Assembly (NCBI GenBank): GCA_047974375.1
Contig: JBKECF010000079.1
Coordinates: forward strand, 1 to 64,000
Length of the DNA stretch: 64,000 bases
Reading direction: 5' to 3'
Origin: JBKECF01 sp047974375
GTDB lineage: Bacteria > Bacillota > Clostridia > Lachnospirales > CAMZNU01
Below are positions 52,144-61,641 of the stretch, in pieces. Under the pieces are notes generated by a model. That model had not been told where the DNA came from. It made no database searches and worked only from the letters and a program-made list of their open reading frames with translations. Numbering within the stretch: the stretch's first letter is position 1; each line of letters opens with the position of its first letter. Position numbers and translations under genes: made by a program.

Positions 52144-52956
52144 ATGTATAAAAAAGTATTAGAAAGTGTGGAGTATATTAAATCTAAAACGGATTTAAAT
52201 CCAACAGTCGCATTGGTTTTAGGCTCGGGCCTTGGAGATTTTGCAGATGAACTTGACGAAAAGGTAATAATTCCCTACGGGGACATACCGCACTTCCCTG
52301 TTTCAACAGCACCAAGTCATAAGGGAAACCTTGTAATAGGAAAAATGTGGGGTAAGGTTGTACTGTGTATGCAAGGTAGATTACATTACTATGAAGGTTA
52401 CGATATGCAAACCATTACATACCCTATACGTGTAATGAAAATGCTAGGTATTGAGAAATTACTTCTTACAAATGCAGCTGGTGGACTAAATGAAAAGTAT
52501 AAAGAAGGAACTCTTATGATAATTACGGATCATATTAACTTTATGGGGCAAAATCCTCTAATTGGTAAAAATGAAGATGAATTTGGCCCGCGTTTTAACG
52601 ATATGACTTATGCCTACAATTTAGATATGAGAAATATAATAAAAAATGCAGCTAAGGAAATAGATTTTCCTATAGAAGAAGGTATATTTGTAGGTTATAG
52701 CGGGCCTAGCTTTGAAACTCCGGCGGAAATAAGGCTTTTTAGGGGTTTTGGCGGTGATGCTGTAGGTATGAGTACGGTGCCAGAGGTAATTGTGGCTAAC
52801 CATTGTGGTATAAAGGTAGCGGCTATTACTTGTATAACTAATATGGCCGCAGGTATTTTAGATGTTCCCATTAGTGGGGAAGAAGTTATAGTTGTGGCAG
52901 ATAAAATGAAACCTATTTTTAAAAGAGTTGTTAGTGATACTTTGAAGGGTTTGTAG
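52144..52956 (+). CDS. punA: Purine nucleoside phosphorylase (trimeric type)
   Basis: Cleaves inosine and guanosine with phosphate to base and ribose-1-phosphate. 270 residues: VALVLGSGLGDFADELDEKV, SHKGNLVIG, CMQGRLHYYEGYDMQTITYP, and LLTNAAGGLN are PNP class I motifs. YSGPSFETPAEIRLFRGFGG plus CITNMAAG (Asn of 6-oxopurine enzymes) favour inosine/guanosine over methylthioadenosine. AAGGAGG precedes the ATG. It is followed directly by a nucleoside-type BMP importer. Confidence 0.93.
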   Translation: MYKKVLESVEYIKSKTDLNPTVALVLGSGLGDFADELDEKVIIPYGDIPHFPVSTAPSHKGNLVIGKMWGKVVLCMQGRLHYYEGYDMQTITYPIRVMKMLGIEKLLLTNAAGGLNEKYKEGTLMIITDHINFMGQNPLIGKNEDEFGPRFNDMTYAYNLDMRNIIKNAAKEIDFPIEEGIFVGYSGPSFETPAEIRLFRGFGGDAVGMSTVPEVIVANHCGIKVAAITCITNMAAGILDVPISGEEVIVVADKMKPIFKRVVSDTLKGL

Positions 52957-52979
52957 GATAAGGTAAGATGGGAGATTTT

Positions 52980-54119
52980 ATGAGTAAATTTAAAAATTTA
53001 ATAGGTATTTTAGTATTAATGACATTCTTAGTTAGCTGTGGTGGGAATAATGAAAATATGGAAGAAGTTACAAATGCAGACAGTAGTGAGGGTATGAAAA
53101 TTGCGATAATTTCAAGTCCTTCAGGTGTTGATGATGGATCTTTTAATGAAAATAATTATGATGGCATACTAATGTATGTAAATGAAAATCCAGATGCTAC
53201 TGTAAGCCCTATTCAAGAACCGACAGGCTCACCGGATGCTGCTATAGAGGAACTAAATAATATTGTTGGGGATTATGACGCCTTTGTCTTAGCTGGATTT
53301 CAATTTGCAGCTGCTTCCCAGACTGCCTTAGATAATCCAGATAAAAATTTTATACTAGTTGATTCTGAGCCAACCCCAATTGACGAACAAACTGTTTTTG
53401 ATAATCTTGTAAGCCTTACTTTTAAGGAACATGAAAGTGCTTTTTTAGCAGGGATTGCAGCGGCATCTGAGTCTAAAACTGGAAAGGTAGCAGTAGTGAA
53501 TGGAATTGCATATCCATCCAATGTGAATTATCAATTTGGTTTCACAGCCGGAGTAAATTATTCAAATAAAAATTTCGGAACAACTGTGGAAGTTGTTGAA
53601 CTGCCTGCTTACGGAGGAACGGATGTTACGGGAGCACAAGTAGGCGGTAATTATGTTGGCAGTTTTAACGATGAGGCTACGGGCAAAATAGTTGGCCAGA
53701 AATTACTAGAGGCAGGTGTCGATATTTGTCTTGTAGCAGCTGGTAATTCGGGAAATGGTATATTTACTGCCTTTAAAGAGTCGGAAGAAGATGTTTTTGT
53801 TATTGGCTGTGACGTAGACCAATATGATGATGGAGTGGCAGGAGATAAGAATATTATTTTAACAAGTGCTCTTAAAAAAATGGATATAAATGTAAAAAGA
53901 CAATTAGATGCTATTAAAAATGAAACTTTTGAAGGTAGCAATTTATTACTTGACGCAACAACAGATTCTATAGGGATTGTTTTAGAAGATGGTAGACAAC
54001 AATTATCTAGCGACACAATTACTAAGGTGAATGATCTATTTGAGCTAATAAAAGATGGAACTATTGTACCACCTTCAAATTTTTCAGGAACTACAGCAGA
54101 AGAATTTACGGGCCTATAG
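52980..54119 (+). CDS. BMP-family substrate-binding lipoprotein (nucleoside importer)
   Basis: 379 residues from MSKFKNLIGILVLMTFLVSC, a lipoprotein signal with lipobox FLVSC. I prefer this start (GGGAG 6 bases upstream) over the ATG 12 bases earlier, which is also possible. The BMP/PnrA fold shows IAIISSPSGVDDGSFNENNY, SFKEHESAFLAGIAA-type TFKEHESAFLAGIAAASESK and VFVIGCDVDQYDDG. PnrA-like proteins bind purine nucleosides, matching the neighbouring phosphorylase. Partner of the ATPase and permeases that follow. Confidence 0.9.
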   Translation: MSKFKNLIGILVLMTFLVSCGGNNENMEEVTNADSSEGMKIAIISSPSGVDDGSFNENNYDGILMYVNENPDATVSPIQEPTGSPDAAIEELNNIVGDYDAFVLAGFQFAAASQTALDNPDKNFILVDSEPTPIDEQTVFDNLVSLTFKEHESAFLAGIAAASESKTGKVAVVNGIAYPSNVNYQFGFTAGVNYSNKNFGTTVEVVELPAYGGTDVTGAQVGGNYVGSFNDEATGKIVGQKLLEAGVDICLVAAGNSGNGIFTAFKESEEDVFVIGCDVDQYDDGVAGDKNIILTSALKKMDINVKRQLDAIKNETFEGSNLLLDATTDSIGIVLEDGRQQLSSDTITKVNDLFELIKDGTIVPPSNFSGTTAEEFTGL

Positions 54120-54143
54120 AAATACTAATGGGAGGAAATAATT

Positions 54144-55676
54144 TTGAGCGAATACATAATAGAAATGAAAAATATAACAAAAAAATTTCCTAAAATTATA
54201 GCAAATAATAATATTACCCTAAGGATTAAAAAAGGTGAAATTTTTGCCTTGCTTGGTGAAAATGGTGCAGGTAAGTCAACATTAATGAGTATTTTATTTG
54301 GAATGTATGAGCCGGAAGCAGGAGAAATATATATAAGAGGTAAAAAAGAAGTTATATCATCTCCAAACCATGCAGTAAAGCTAAATATTGGTATGGTTCA
54401 TCAACATTTTAAGTTGATTCCTAATTATACAATTACTAAAAACATTATATTAGGTGTTGAGCCTGTTGCTAAAAAATTTGGAATTTTACCAACAATAGAT
54501 ATTAAGAATACCGATAAAAAAATTTCAGAATTATCTGAAAAATATGGGTTGAAAGTTAATCCTACTATGAAAGTGGAAGATGTAAGTGTATCTACAGCAC
54601 AGAGGGTGGAAATTTTAAAAATGCTTTATAAAGAGGCGGAAATTTTAATTTTTGATGAGCCGACGGCGGTGCTTACCCCTCAAGAAATAAAATATTTTTT
54701 GGATATACTTAAATCTTTACAAAAAAATGGAAAAACAATAATTCTTATAAGCCACAAGCTGGAGGAAATAAAAAAAGTTGCTGATAGATGCGGTATTATG
54801 AATAGAGGTAAATTAGTTGATGTTCGGAATGTTGCCGAAACTTCCACAAAAGAAATGGCGCATCTAATGGTGGGTAAAGATATTTCTTTTAATGTGAGCA
54901 AATCATTACCGAGTTTTGGAGAAAATATTTTAGAGGTTAATAATCTAACTTATAAAAATAAAGATGGAATAGAACTTATTAAGAATATTTCATTTAAAGT
55001 AAGGAGAGGGGAAGTCTTTGCGGTAGCAGGCGTTTCTGACAATGGACAAATGGAACTTGTGGAAGCTATTACAGGTTTTATTAAACCTAGTAGTGGGGAA
55101 ATTATTTTCAAGAAAAAGAATATTCAAAATTTAACTATTAGAGAGAGAACTGAAGAGGGAATGGCATATATACCTGAGGATAGACAGGTTTATGGTCTTG
55201 TTTTGGACTTTGTGTTATCAGATAACTTAGTGCTAAAAACTTATTATAAAGATAAATATTGCAAAAATGGCATTTTACAAAGGAAGGAAATTTTAGCTAC
55301 AGCAAAAAGATTAATAAAAGATTTTGATATACGTTCATCAGAAGATGGCAATACTATTGTTAGATCTATGAGTGGGGGAAATCAACAAAAAGCCATTATA
55401 GCTAGGGAGGTAGACCTTGATTCCGATTTAGTGATTTTTGTTCAGCCTACAAGAGGTTTAGATATAGGTGCGATTAACAATATTCACAAAAGTATACTTG
55501 CTCAAAGAGATAAGGGGAAAGCTGTGCTTCTTGTTTCTTTAGAATTGGATGAAGTATTATCTCTTGCTGATACAATTGGAGTAATATATAATGGTGAAAT
55601 TTTAAGGGTGGAAGATAGAAATAAACTTACTACAAATGAGATAGGCGAGTACATGATGGGAGTGAAGACTTTATGA
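54144..55676 (+). CDS. Nucleoside ABC transporter ATPase (two nucleotide-binding domains)
   Basis: 510 residues, RbsA/NupO type. The first domain has Walker A LLGENGAGKSTLMSILFGMY and a signature region changed to VSVSTAQRVEILKML, with Walker B LIFDEPTAVLTPQEI. The second has VAGVSDNGQMELVEAITGF, signature MSGGNQQKAIIAREV and VIFVQPTRGLDIG. Both signature and Walker A are degenerate in one half, as is usual for this family. The start is TTG with GGGAGG upstream. Overlaps the first permease by 4 bases. Confidence 0.92.
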   Translation: MSEYIIEMKNITKKFPKIIANNNITLRIKKGEIFALLGENGAGKSTLMSILFGMYEPEAGEIYIRGKKEVISSPNHAVKLNIGMVHQHFKLIPNYTITKNIILGVEPVAKKFGILPTIDIKNTDKKISELSEKYGLKVNPTMKVEDVSVSTAQRVEILKMLYKEAEILIFDEPTAVLTPQEIKYFLDILKSLQKNGKTIILISHKLEEIKKVADRCGIMNRGKLVDVRNVAETSTKEMAHLMVGKDISFNVSKSLPSFGENILEVNNLTYKNKDGIELIKNISFKVRRGEVFAVAGVSDNGQMELVEAITGFIKPSSGEIIFKKKNIQNLTIRERTEEGMAYIPEDRQVYGLVLDFVLSDNLVLKTYYKDKYCKNGILQRKEILATAKRLIKDFDIRSSEDGNTIVRSMSGGNQQKAIIAREVDLDSDLVIFVQPTRGLDIGAINNIHKSILAQRDKGKAVLLVSLELDEVLSLADTIGVIYNGEILRVEDRNKLTTNEIGEYMMGVKTL

Positions 55677-56821
55677 TAATAGACAAATTTTTGGAACTTT
55701 ATACAAATAAAAAAACACAAAGTTTTATGATTTCTTTGTCATCGGTGATCGTAAGTTTATTTTTTGGATGTATTATATTTTGGATTTTAGGAAAAAATCC
55801 TTTTACTGCATATGGGGCTTTTTTACGAGGTTCAGGAATTTTGCCTAAATTTAAATATGGGTCCTACCAAGGACAGTTAACAGATATATTAAGATTATTA
55901 GATGCTATAACTCCTATGATATTTGCAGCTTTAGCAGTGGCTGTTGCCTATGTTGGAGGAATGTTTAATATTGCTGTATCAGGTATTATGTTATTGTCTG
56001 GTTTTATTGCGACCATAACTATAGGTTACATTCCTGATTTGAATCCCTTCATTGCTAAACCTCTTGTTGTTTTAGTGGGTGTGCTTATGGGGGTGCTTTA
56101 TGGAACGGCTATTGGTTATTTAAAATACAAATTTAATATAAATGAAGTTGTAACTGCAATAATGTTTAATTATATCACTATGTATATTGTTGGTTTTTTT
56201 ATACAGTCTTATTATATTGATACCGTATCTAGGCAGTCTAAAAATATAACAGACAATAGTAGATTAACGTTACAGGGGGTTGAAGCTTTTGGTTTAAAAT
56301 TTGTTATGCCCTTGGGAATTGTACTGGCGTTGATATTTGTTTTTGTCATTTGGTTCATAATGAATAGAACTAAACTAGGATTTGAAATTAAAGCTTTAGG
56401 TAGTAATAAAAATGCGGCAAAGTATAGTGGTATAAATATAAATAAAATGACACTTTTAATAATGGCAATTTCGGGAGGAATTGCTGGAATTGCTGGAGTT
56501 ACTTATTATTTAGGATATTACGATTCTATGGCATTTAATCAACTAAATACCCTAGGGTTTTCAGCAATTTCTGTATCACTACTGGGAAATAACAATCCTG
56601 TAGGTATTATATTTTCATCTTTGTTAATTACTATTATTGACACAGGAAGTACATATATGAGTTCCTATATAAAAGTTGAACGTGAAATAGCAGGTGTATT
56701 AACTAGTATTATTTTGATTTTTACTGCCTGTGCTACTTTTTTTAAATACAAAATAAATCGAATAGTAGAAGAAAGGGAGTTGGAAAAGCCAAAAGCGGAA
56801 GGGGTGAATTTAGATGAATAG
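55673..56821 (+). CDS. Nucleoside ABC transporter permease 1
   Basis: 382 residues, BPD_transp_2 family. Around eight to ten membrane helices; YVGGMFNIAVSGIMLLSGF and KYKFNINEVVTAIMFNYI are typical. LGFEIKALGSNKNAAKYSGI is the cytoplasmic coupling segment. The C-terminus is charged. It overlaps the second permease by 8 bases. Confidence 0.92.
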   Translation: MIIDKFLELYTNKKTQSFMISLSSVIVSLFFGCIIFWILGKNPFTAYGAFLRGSGILPKFKYGSYQGQLTDILRLLDAITPMIFAALAVAVAYVGGMFNIAVSGIMLLSGFIATITIGYIPDLNPFIAKPLVVLVGVLMGVLYGTAIGYLKYKFNINEVVTAIMFNYITMYIVGFFIQSYYIDTVSRQSKNITDNSRLTLQGVEAFGLKFVMPLGIVLALIFVFVIWFIMNRTKLGFEIKALGSNKNAAKYSGININKMTLLIMAISGGIAGIAGVTYYLGYYDSMAFNQLNTLGFSAISVSLLGNNNPVGIIFSSLLITIIDTGSTYMSSYIKVEREIAGVLTSIILIFTACATFFKYKINRIVEERELEKPKAEGVNLDE

Positions 56822-57779
56822 TATAGTTGTGGAAGGGTTGGCATTTTCTCTGCCTTTATTTATTATGGCTATTTCTGGAATTTATTCTGAGCGTGCAGGG
56901 GTTATAAATCTAGCAATTGAGGGATTTCAAGGGTTTGGAGCTTTTTTTGGAGCTTTAGTTGTTACATTGCTGGCAGTAAAGGTAAATGGTGCCATGGAAA
57001 ATCCTATGTTGCCATACATAGCGATTTTAATGGCATTTATTGGCGGGATGGTGTTCTCTGTTTTACATGCGTTGCTTTGCATTAACTTTAAAGCTAATCA
57101 AGTTATATCTGGAGTATTAATTAATATTTTATCTGTATCATTAACGGGTTTTTTAACTAGCCAAATAAATGCTCTTGTTTTTCAAAAACCATCAAATAAA
57201 TTTGTGTTGAACATATTCCCAAAAACCTCTATCCTTCTGCTAAGTGAAGTGCCAATAGTAGGCGGTATATTCAAAGAATTTTATACTTTTGAGATAATAA
57301 TTATAATAGTAGCTTTAATTTTGGCCTATGTATTATACAATACAAAGTATGGCTTAAGGCTTTGTGCTAGTGGAGAAAATCCACACGCTTTAGATGCAGC
57401 GGGAGTAAATGTTGCAAAAATAAGATATTCTGCCATAATGCTCTCTGGTGGTTTAGCTGGCATTGGAGGAATGTGCTTTGCCTATTCAATTTCGGCCAAT
57501 TTTTCAGGAAGTATATATTTTGGAGCTGGTTTTTTATCTATTGCTGCTCTTATATTTGGTAACTGGAGGATTATACCTACATTTTTTGCTTGTATACTTT
57601 TTGGTTTTGCTAGAAGCTTTGGATATTTTATAAGTGATTTTTTAGAGCTTCCAGCTGTTTATTCTAATTTAATACTCACGCTGCCCTATGTTTTAACTAT
57701 GGTATTATTAGTATTTTTTTCTAAGAATAATAAACCGCCAATTGCTCTTGGCGAAATATATTATAAAGGTAAAAGATAA
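56814..57779 (+). CDS. Nucleoside ABC transporter permease 2
   Basis: 321 residues, BPD_transp_2 family: YSERAGVINLAIEGFQGFGA at the N-terminus and YGLRLCASGENPHALDAAGV, LSGGLAGIGGMCFAYSIS in the C-terminal half. Partner of the preceding permease. Followed after 14 bases by mtnA. Confidence 0.92.
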   Translation: MNSIVVEGLAFSLPLFIMAISGIYSERAGVINLAIEGFQGFGAFFGALVVTLLAVKVNGAMENPMLPYIAILMAFIGGMVFSVLHALLCINFKANQVISGVLINILSVSLTGFLTSQINALVFQKPSNKFVLNIFPKTSILLLSEVPIVGGIFKEFYTFEIIIIIVALILAYVLYNTKYGLRLCASGENPHALDAAGVNVAKIRYSAIMLSGGLAGIGGMCFAYSISANFSGSIYFGAGFLSIAALIFGNWRIIPTFFACILFGFARSFGYFISDFLELPAVYSNLILTLPYVLTMVLLVFFSKNNKPPIALGEIYYKGKR

Positions 57780-57793
57780 ATAAGGAGAAATAA

Positions 57794-58843
57794 ATGATAA
57801 ATAAAATAATAGAAACAGTAGATTTAAAAAATGATAATCTAGTAATAATAGACCAAACCAAATTGCCTACAATAGAAGAAGTTTTAACCCTAGATGATGA
57901 AAAAAGTATTTGGGAAGCTATTAATAGATTATCTGTAAGAGGTGCTCCAGCTATAGGAATTGCTGCAGCAATCGGTATTTATGTATGTATAAACAAGTAT
58001 GAAACTAATGATTATGACGATTTTTATAATGAATTTAAAAGGATTAAGGAGTATTTAGATTCTTCCAGACCAACAGCAGTAAATTTATCTTGGGCACTTA
58101 ATATAATGGAAGAAGTTGTACTTACTAATAGGGATAAAACAGTAAAAGATATAAAAAATGACTTAATGAAAAAGGCAATAGAACTTAAAGAAGAAGATGG
58201 CAATATTTGTAGAAAAATTGGAGAGCATGGCTTAGAGTTATTGGGAAAAGATTTTGGTTTGTTGACTCATTGTAATGCTGGCAGATTAGCTACTTCTAAA
58301 TATGGAACAGCTACAGCTCCTATGTATGTTGGACATGAGCAAGGGTATAACTTTAAAGTTTTTTGCGATGAAACTAGGCCTCTTTTACAAGGAGCAAGGC
58401 TTACAGCTTATGAATTACACACAAGTGGAATAGATACAACTCTTATATGTGATAATATGGCGTCTATAGTTATGGCTAAAGGTAAAATTGATGCAGTTCT
58501 AGTAGGGTGCGACAGGGTGGCGGCTAATGGAGATACTGCGAATAAAATTGGAACATCTTCTGTTGCGATTTTGGCCAAACATTATGGAATACCATTTTAT
58601 GTTTGTTGCCCTGTTTCTACTATTGATATGACTTGTGCTACAGGTGGCGATATTGAAATAGAAGAAAGAAAGGGTGAGGAAATTACAGAAATGTTTTATT
58701 CTAAAAGATTAGCGCCAGAGGGTGTTAAAACTTTCAATCCAGCTTTTGACGTGACGGATAATTCTCTTATTACGGCTATTATAACGGAGCATGGGGTCTT
58801 AAAGCCTCCTTTTAATGAAGCTTTTGGGAAGTTGTTAAAATAA
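57794..58843 (+). CDS. mtnA: MtnA-family sugar-phosphate isomerase (methylthioribose-1-phosphate isomerase)
   Basis: 349 residues of the eIF2B-like isomerase family. RLSVRGAPAIGIAAAIGIYV is the substrate-phosphate motif. LLTHCNAGRLATSKYGTATA holds the catalytic Cys and VLVGCDRVAANGDTANKIGT the catalytic Asp. It converts 5-methylthioribose-1-phosphate to the ribulose form in methionine salvage; related enzymes also act on other 5-substituted ribose-1-phosphates. No mtnK, mtnB or mtnN is nearby. It follows a nucleoside importer and lies in the same run as a phosphorylase, so a role in degrading the phosphorylase product is possible. Confidence 0.88.
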   Translation: MINKIIETVDLKNDNLVIIDQTKLPTIEEVLTLDDEKSIWEAINRLSVRGAPAIGIAAAIGIYVCINKYETNDYDDFYNEFKRIKEYLDSSRPTAVNLSWALNIMEEVVLTNRDKTVKDIKNDLMKKAIELKEEDGNICRKIGEHGLELLGKDFGLLTHCNAGRLATSKYGTATAPMYVGHEQGYNFKVFCDETRPLLQGARLTAYELHTSGIDTTLICDNMASIVMAKGKIDAVLVGCDRVAANGDTANKIGTSSVAILAKHYGIPFYVCCPVSTIDMTCATGGDIEIEERKGEEITEMFYSKRLAPEGVKTFNPAFDVTDNSLITAIITEHGVLKPPFNEAFGKLLK

Positions 58844-58883
58844 AGATTTTTATTTGATACGAAATATAATGTTTAAATGAAAT

Positions 58884-58929
58884 AAAAATGCCAAGAGATT
58901 GCATAAATTTGCGATTTCTTGGCATTTTT
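58884..58929. terminator. Terminator after mtnA
   Basis: AAAAATGCCAAGA and TCTTGGCATTTTT are a perfect 13-bp stem with an 18-base inner loop that pairs further (ATTGC/GCGAT). Flanking A and T runs make it bidirectional. Confidence 0.88.
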
Positions 58930-58996
58930 ATAATTTTCATTAGCATTAAGGTGGTGTCGGGGAAAGAAAAAACCTTGGTGCTTTGCCACAAGCCAT

Positions 58997-59064
58997 TGGT
59001 CGTAAAGCCTTGCTTTACTATTCCGGCAGGCAACCAGCCCCCACTGGTGGATAGGTCTATTGAC
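58997..59064 (-). repeat. Dispersed repeat B, copy 3 (diverged)
   Basis: In the reverse direction it reads GTCAATAGACCTATCCACCA, then GTGGGGGCT, and ends with GAATAGT...GCTTTACGACCA, matching the tail of copy 2. The Intergenic span 58930-59389 consists of this copy, a stretch of AT-rich sequence without genes (59065-59264), and the A and B copies that follow. Confidence 0.72.
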
Positions 59065-59264
59065 TTGGTAATGTTTTTTATTTTAAGACACCCTCCCTTT
59101 TATAATGGAATAGAAACAAAGTGTTATGTAGGATGTTAATAATAATTAAGTAATAAATACTAAAACTATACTTAATATATACTAGGAATTAAGTGGGGGG
59201 TATAATTGTCAAATATAAACTATAAATCTAAATTGGGTTTAAAATTTATATTAAGAAGTGTTAA

Positions 59265-59321
59265 TTGGTAAGAATTAGACCCCAAACTCAATGTATACAT
59301 AGGTGGTGGGACTGTCTAATT
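59265..59321. repeat. Dispersed repeat A, copy 3
   Basis: TTGGTAAGAATTAGACCCC ... CAATGTATACAT ... GGACTGTCTAATTC, in opposite orientation to copies 1 and 2 with respect to the plus strand. Terminal inverted repeats are recognisable. Confidence 0.82.
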
Positions 59322-59325
59322 CGTC

Positions 59326-59370
59326 GTTCAGTGGGGGTACAAGCCCCCGCTGACGGAAAGGTTTATTGAC
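59326..59370 (-). repeat. Dispersed repeat B, copy 4
   Basis: Reverse complement reads GTCAATAAACCTTTCCGTCAG then CGGGGGCTTGTACCCCCACTG; a hairpin (CAGTGGGGG with CCCCCGCTG) is retained. It joins repeat A copy 3 and ends 20 bases before the next gene, upstream of its ribosome binding site. Confidence 0.82.
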
Positions 59371-59389
59371 TAGATTATGGAGGGTAATT

Positions 59390-60715
59390 ATGAAACTAAA
59401 AATGTTTAAAAGAATTACAGTGGCAATGTTACTAACAATGACTACTTTAATGGGTTGTGTTGGTAACGAAAAATCATCTGTTGATGATGTAACTGAGTCA
59501 GAGGTTAGTGCAGGAGATAAAAGCGAGAATGATGAAGAAAGTAGCAACGAGGATATTAATGTTACCTTTTGGTCGTTAAGCACAAGGCAGGATGCTTTAG
59601 AACCAATAATTGAAGAGTTTAACAAAACTAACGAAGAGGGCATTAAGGTTACTGGGGCATACTATAGTACTGATGGTATAAAAGATGCCTGTAAAGTTGG
59701 AGCAACTTCAAATACGCTTCCAAATATGTGGTTTAACTGGGGTGGGGCGTTAGGTTCTTTTTATGTTGATAATGACTTAACCTACGATTTGACTCAATAT
59801 GCTATAGACAATGATTGGAAAAGTAAATTCGCAGAAAATACGTTGGCTTTATCTACTTTTAACGAAAAATTATCGGGATATCCTACTAGTTATAATGTGC
59901 TAGGGATATATTACAGAAAGGATATTTTTGACAAATATAATTTAGAAGAGCCTGAAACTTTAGAAGAGTTTGAAGAAATATGTGCAATTCTAAAAGAAAA
60001 TGGTGTTACACCAATGTTTACTGGAGGCTTAAATGGATGGCATACAATGCGTTTTATTGAGCAACTTATTGAACACTATGCAGGACCAGAACTACATGAT
60101 AGTATGAATACTTTTGTTGAAAGCTATAATAACGATGCTTCAATTAAAGCCTTTGAAAAATATAAAGAGTTTTGCGAAAAAGGATATTTCCCAGATGGTT
60201 TTGTAACACAGGATCCAGATGATTATATGATAGCCTTAGCGAGTTCTCAATGTGCAATGGACTTACAAGGACAGTGGTATGACGGTAAAATTTTAGAGGA
60301 AGGTTTAAATATGGATGACTATGGAGTTTTTCCTTTCCCTAGTAACGATTCACACAGGTTATCTTCTTTTGGCGAAATGACGCAGTTTAATGTCAAAAAT
60401 ACGCCTGAAGAACTAGAAGCTTGCATAAAATTCATGGATTATTATTATAGTGCTGAGAATGTAGAAAAGTATCCAGAATTTTTTAAATTACCTTTAACTT
60501 ATGTAGGTTCTACAATGGCAGATGACCAACCATTATCGGCAGAATTGCTTGTACATGGCGATAATAATGGTACCTTTACAATTACTGATCAAGCTTTTCC
60601 ACCAGAAATAGCAGACGTATTATTTTATGCCCAAGATGCAATTGCCAATGGACAGATGGAACCAAAAGCGGCAGCAACTAGTATATCGGATGCAATAGAT
60701 GCTTACGATAAATAA
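59390..60715 (+). CDS. Sugar ABC transporter substrate-binding lipoprotein (family 1)
   Basis: 441 residues from MKLKMFKRITVAMLLTMTTL, with lipobox LMGC. GGAGGG lies 6 bases before this ATG; an upstream in-frame Met lies inside repeat B and is unlikely. The family-1 fold shows INVTFWSLSTRQDALEPIIE, NMWFNWGGALGSFYV, YPTSYNVLGIYYRKDIFDKY and a GEMTQFNVKN late motif. First gene of an importer followed by a glycoside-hydrolase-like gene, so a plant or dietary oligosaccharide is a likely substrate. Confidence 0.9.
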   Translation: MKLKMFKRITVAMLLTMTTLMGCVGNEKSSVDDVTESEVSAGDKSENDEESSNEDINVTFWSLSTRQDALEPIIEEFNKTNEEGIKVTGAYYSTDGIKDACKVGATSNTLPNMWFNWGGALGSFYVDNDLTYDLTQYAIDNDWKSKFAENTLALSTFNEKLSGYPTSYNVLGIYYRKDIFDKYNLEEPETLEEFEEICAILKENGVTPMFTGGLNGWHTMRFIEQLIEHYAGPELHDSMNTFVESYNNDASIKAFEKYKEFCEKGYFPDGFVTQDPDDYMIALASSQCAMDLQGQWYDGKILEEGLNMDDYGVFPFPSNDSHRLSSFGEMTQFNVKNTPEELEACIKFMDYYYSAENVEKYPEFFKLPLTYVGSTMADDQPLSAELLVHGDNNGTFTITDQAFPPEIADVLFYAQDAIANGQMEPKAAATSISDAIDAYDK

Positions 60716-60745
60716 TAAAATATTAAGTGCAACACAGGAGGTGCT

Positions 60746-61630
60746 ATGGAAAAAAATAAAAAGAAATATAATGGAATAGATAAAACAGCATTATTGTTTT
60801 TACTACCAGCAATGGTGATATATATATCGGTAATTATTTTTCCTGTGTTTTATTCTTTGTATATTGGTTTCTTTCAGTGGAACGGGATTGGGGAGATGAA
60901 TTTTGTTGGGATATCAAATTATGTAGAATTAATACTAAATGATGCAGTTTTTCATAAGGCTATTAAAAATAATGCAATTTGGATAGTACTTACTCTAACG
61001 GTAACAATGATAACATCATTTATTTTGGCTATGATACTTTGCAATAATTTTAAGGGGAAGACATTTTTTAGAGGATTGTTTTATTTGCCTTGTGTTATAG
61101 CTCCTATAGCTGTAGCTATAATTTGGCGTTGGATTTATAATCCAAATATAGGATTTGTTAATGAATTTTTTCGCCTTATAGGATTTGAATATTCACAAAA
61201 TTGGATATCTAGCCCAACAGCAAGTTTATATGCTGTTTTTGCTGCATCAGTTTGGCAAGGCGTTGGGCAACCTATGTTATTATTTATTGCTGGAATAAGT
61301 GCGATTTCTACAGATGTGTTAGAAGCGTCGGTTATTGACGGCGCAAAAGGTATAAAAAAATTATTTTATATAATTATACCGATGCTGAGAGAAACATTTG
61401 TTATTGTAATAGCAACATTACTAGTTGCATCTATGAAAGTATATGACATTATACAGGGATTAACTGGAGGTGGTCCAGGGGATGCAACGGAAATGTTATC
61501 GACATACATGTATTCACAAGTGTTTAAATATAACAATGTTGGATACGGCACGGCAGTAGCCTGTATTATGGTTTTAATAATGCTTATTGTTATTATTCCT
61601 TACGTGCTATTTATGGCTAAAGAAGATTAA
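60746..61630 (+). CDS. Sugar ABC transporter permease (MalF/UgpA-like)
   Basis: 294 residues, six predicted helices. LLFLLPAMVIYISVIIFPVF is the first; the EAA loop reads LEASVIDGAKGIKKLFYIII. IQGLTGGGPGDATEMLSTYM is typical. Starts 30 bases after the binding protein. Confidence 0.93.
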   Translation: MEKNKKKYNGIDKTALLFLLPAMVIYISVIIFPVFYSLYIGFFQWNGIGEMNFVGISNYVELILNDAVFHKAIKNNAIWIVLTLTVTMITSFILAMILCNNFKGKTFFRGLFYLPCVIAPIAVAIIWRWIYNPNIGFVNEFFRLIGFEYSQNWISSPTASLYAVFAASVWQGVGQPMLLFIAGISAISTDVLEASVIDGAKGIKKLFYIIIPMLRETFVIVIATLLVASMKVYDIIQGLTGGGPGDATEMLSTYMYSQVFKYNNVGYGTAVACIMVLIMLIVIIPYVLFMAKED

Positions 61631-61641
61631 GGAGGAGAAAA

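Noticed and set aside
52968..52980. Earlier start of the BMP lipoprotein (MGDF...)
   Set aside because: Possible, but it puts Asp in the signal peptide's N-region and uses a weaker site; the second Met has GGGAG at the right distance and a cleaner lipoprotein signal.
59065..59264. Further gene fragment or transposon end in the AT-rich stretch between repeats
   Set aside because: No translated frame resembles a known protein and no clear terminal inverted repeat was found; left as unexplained intergenic DNA.
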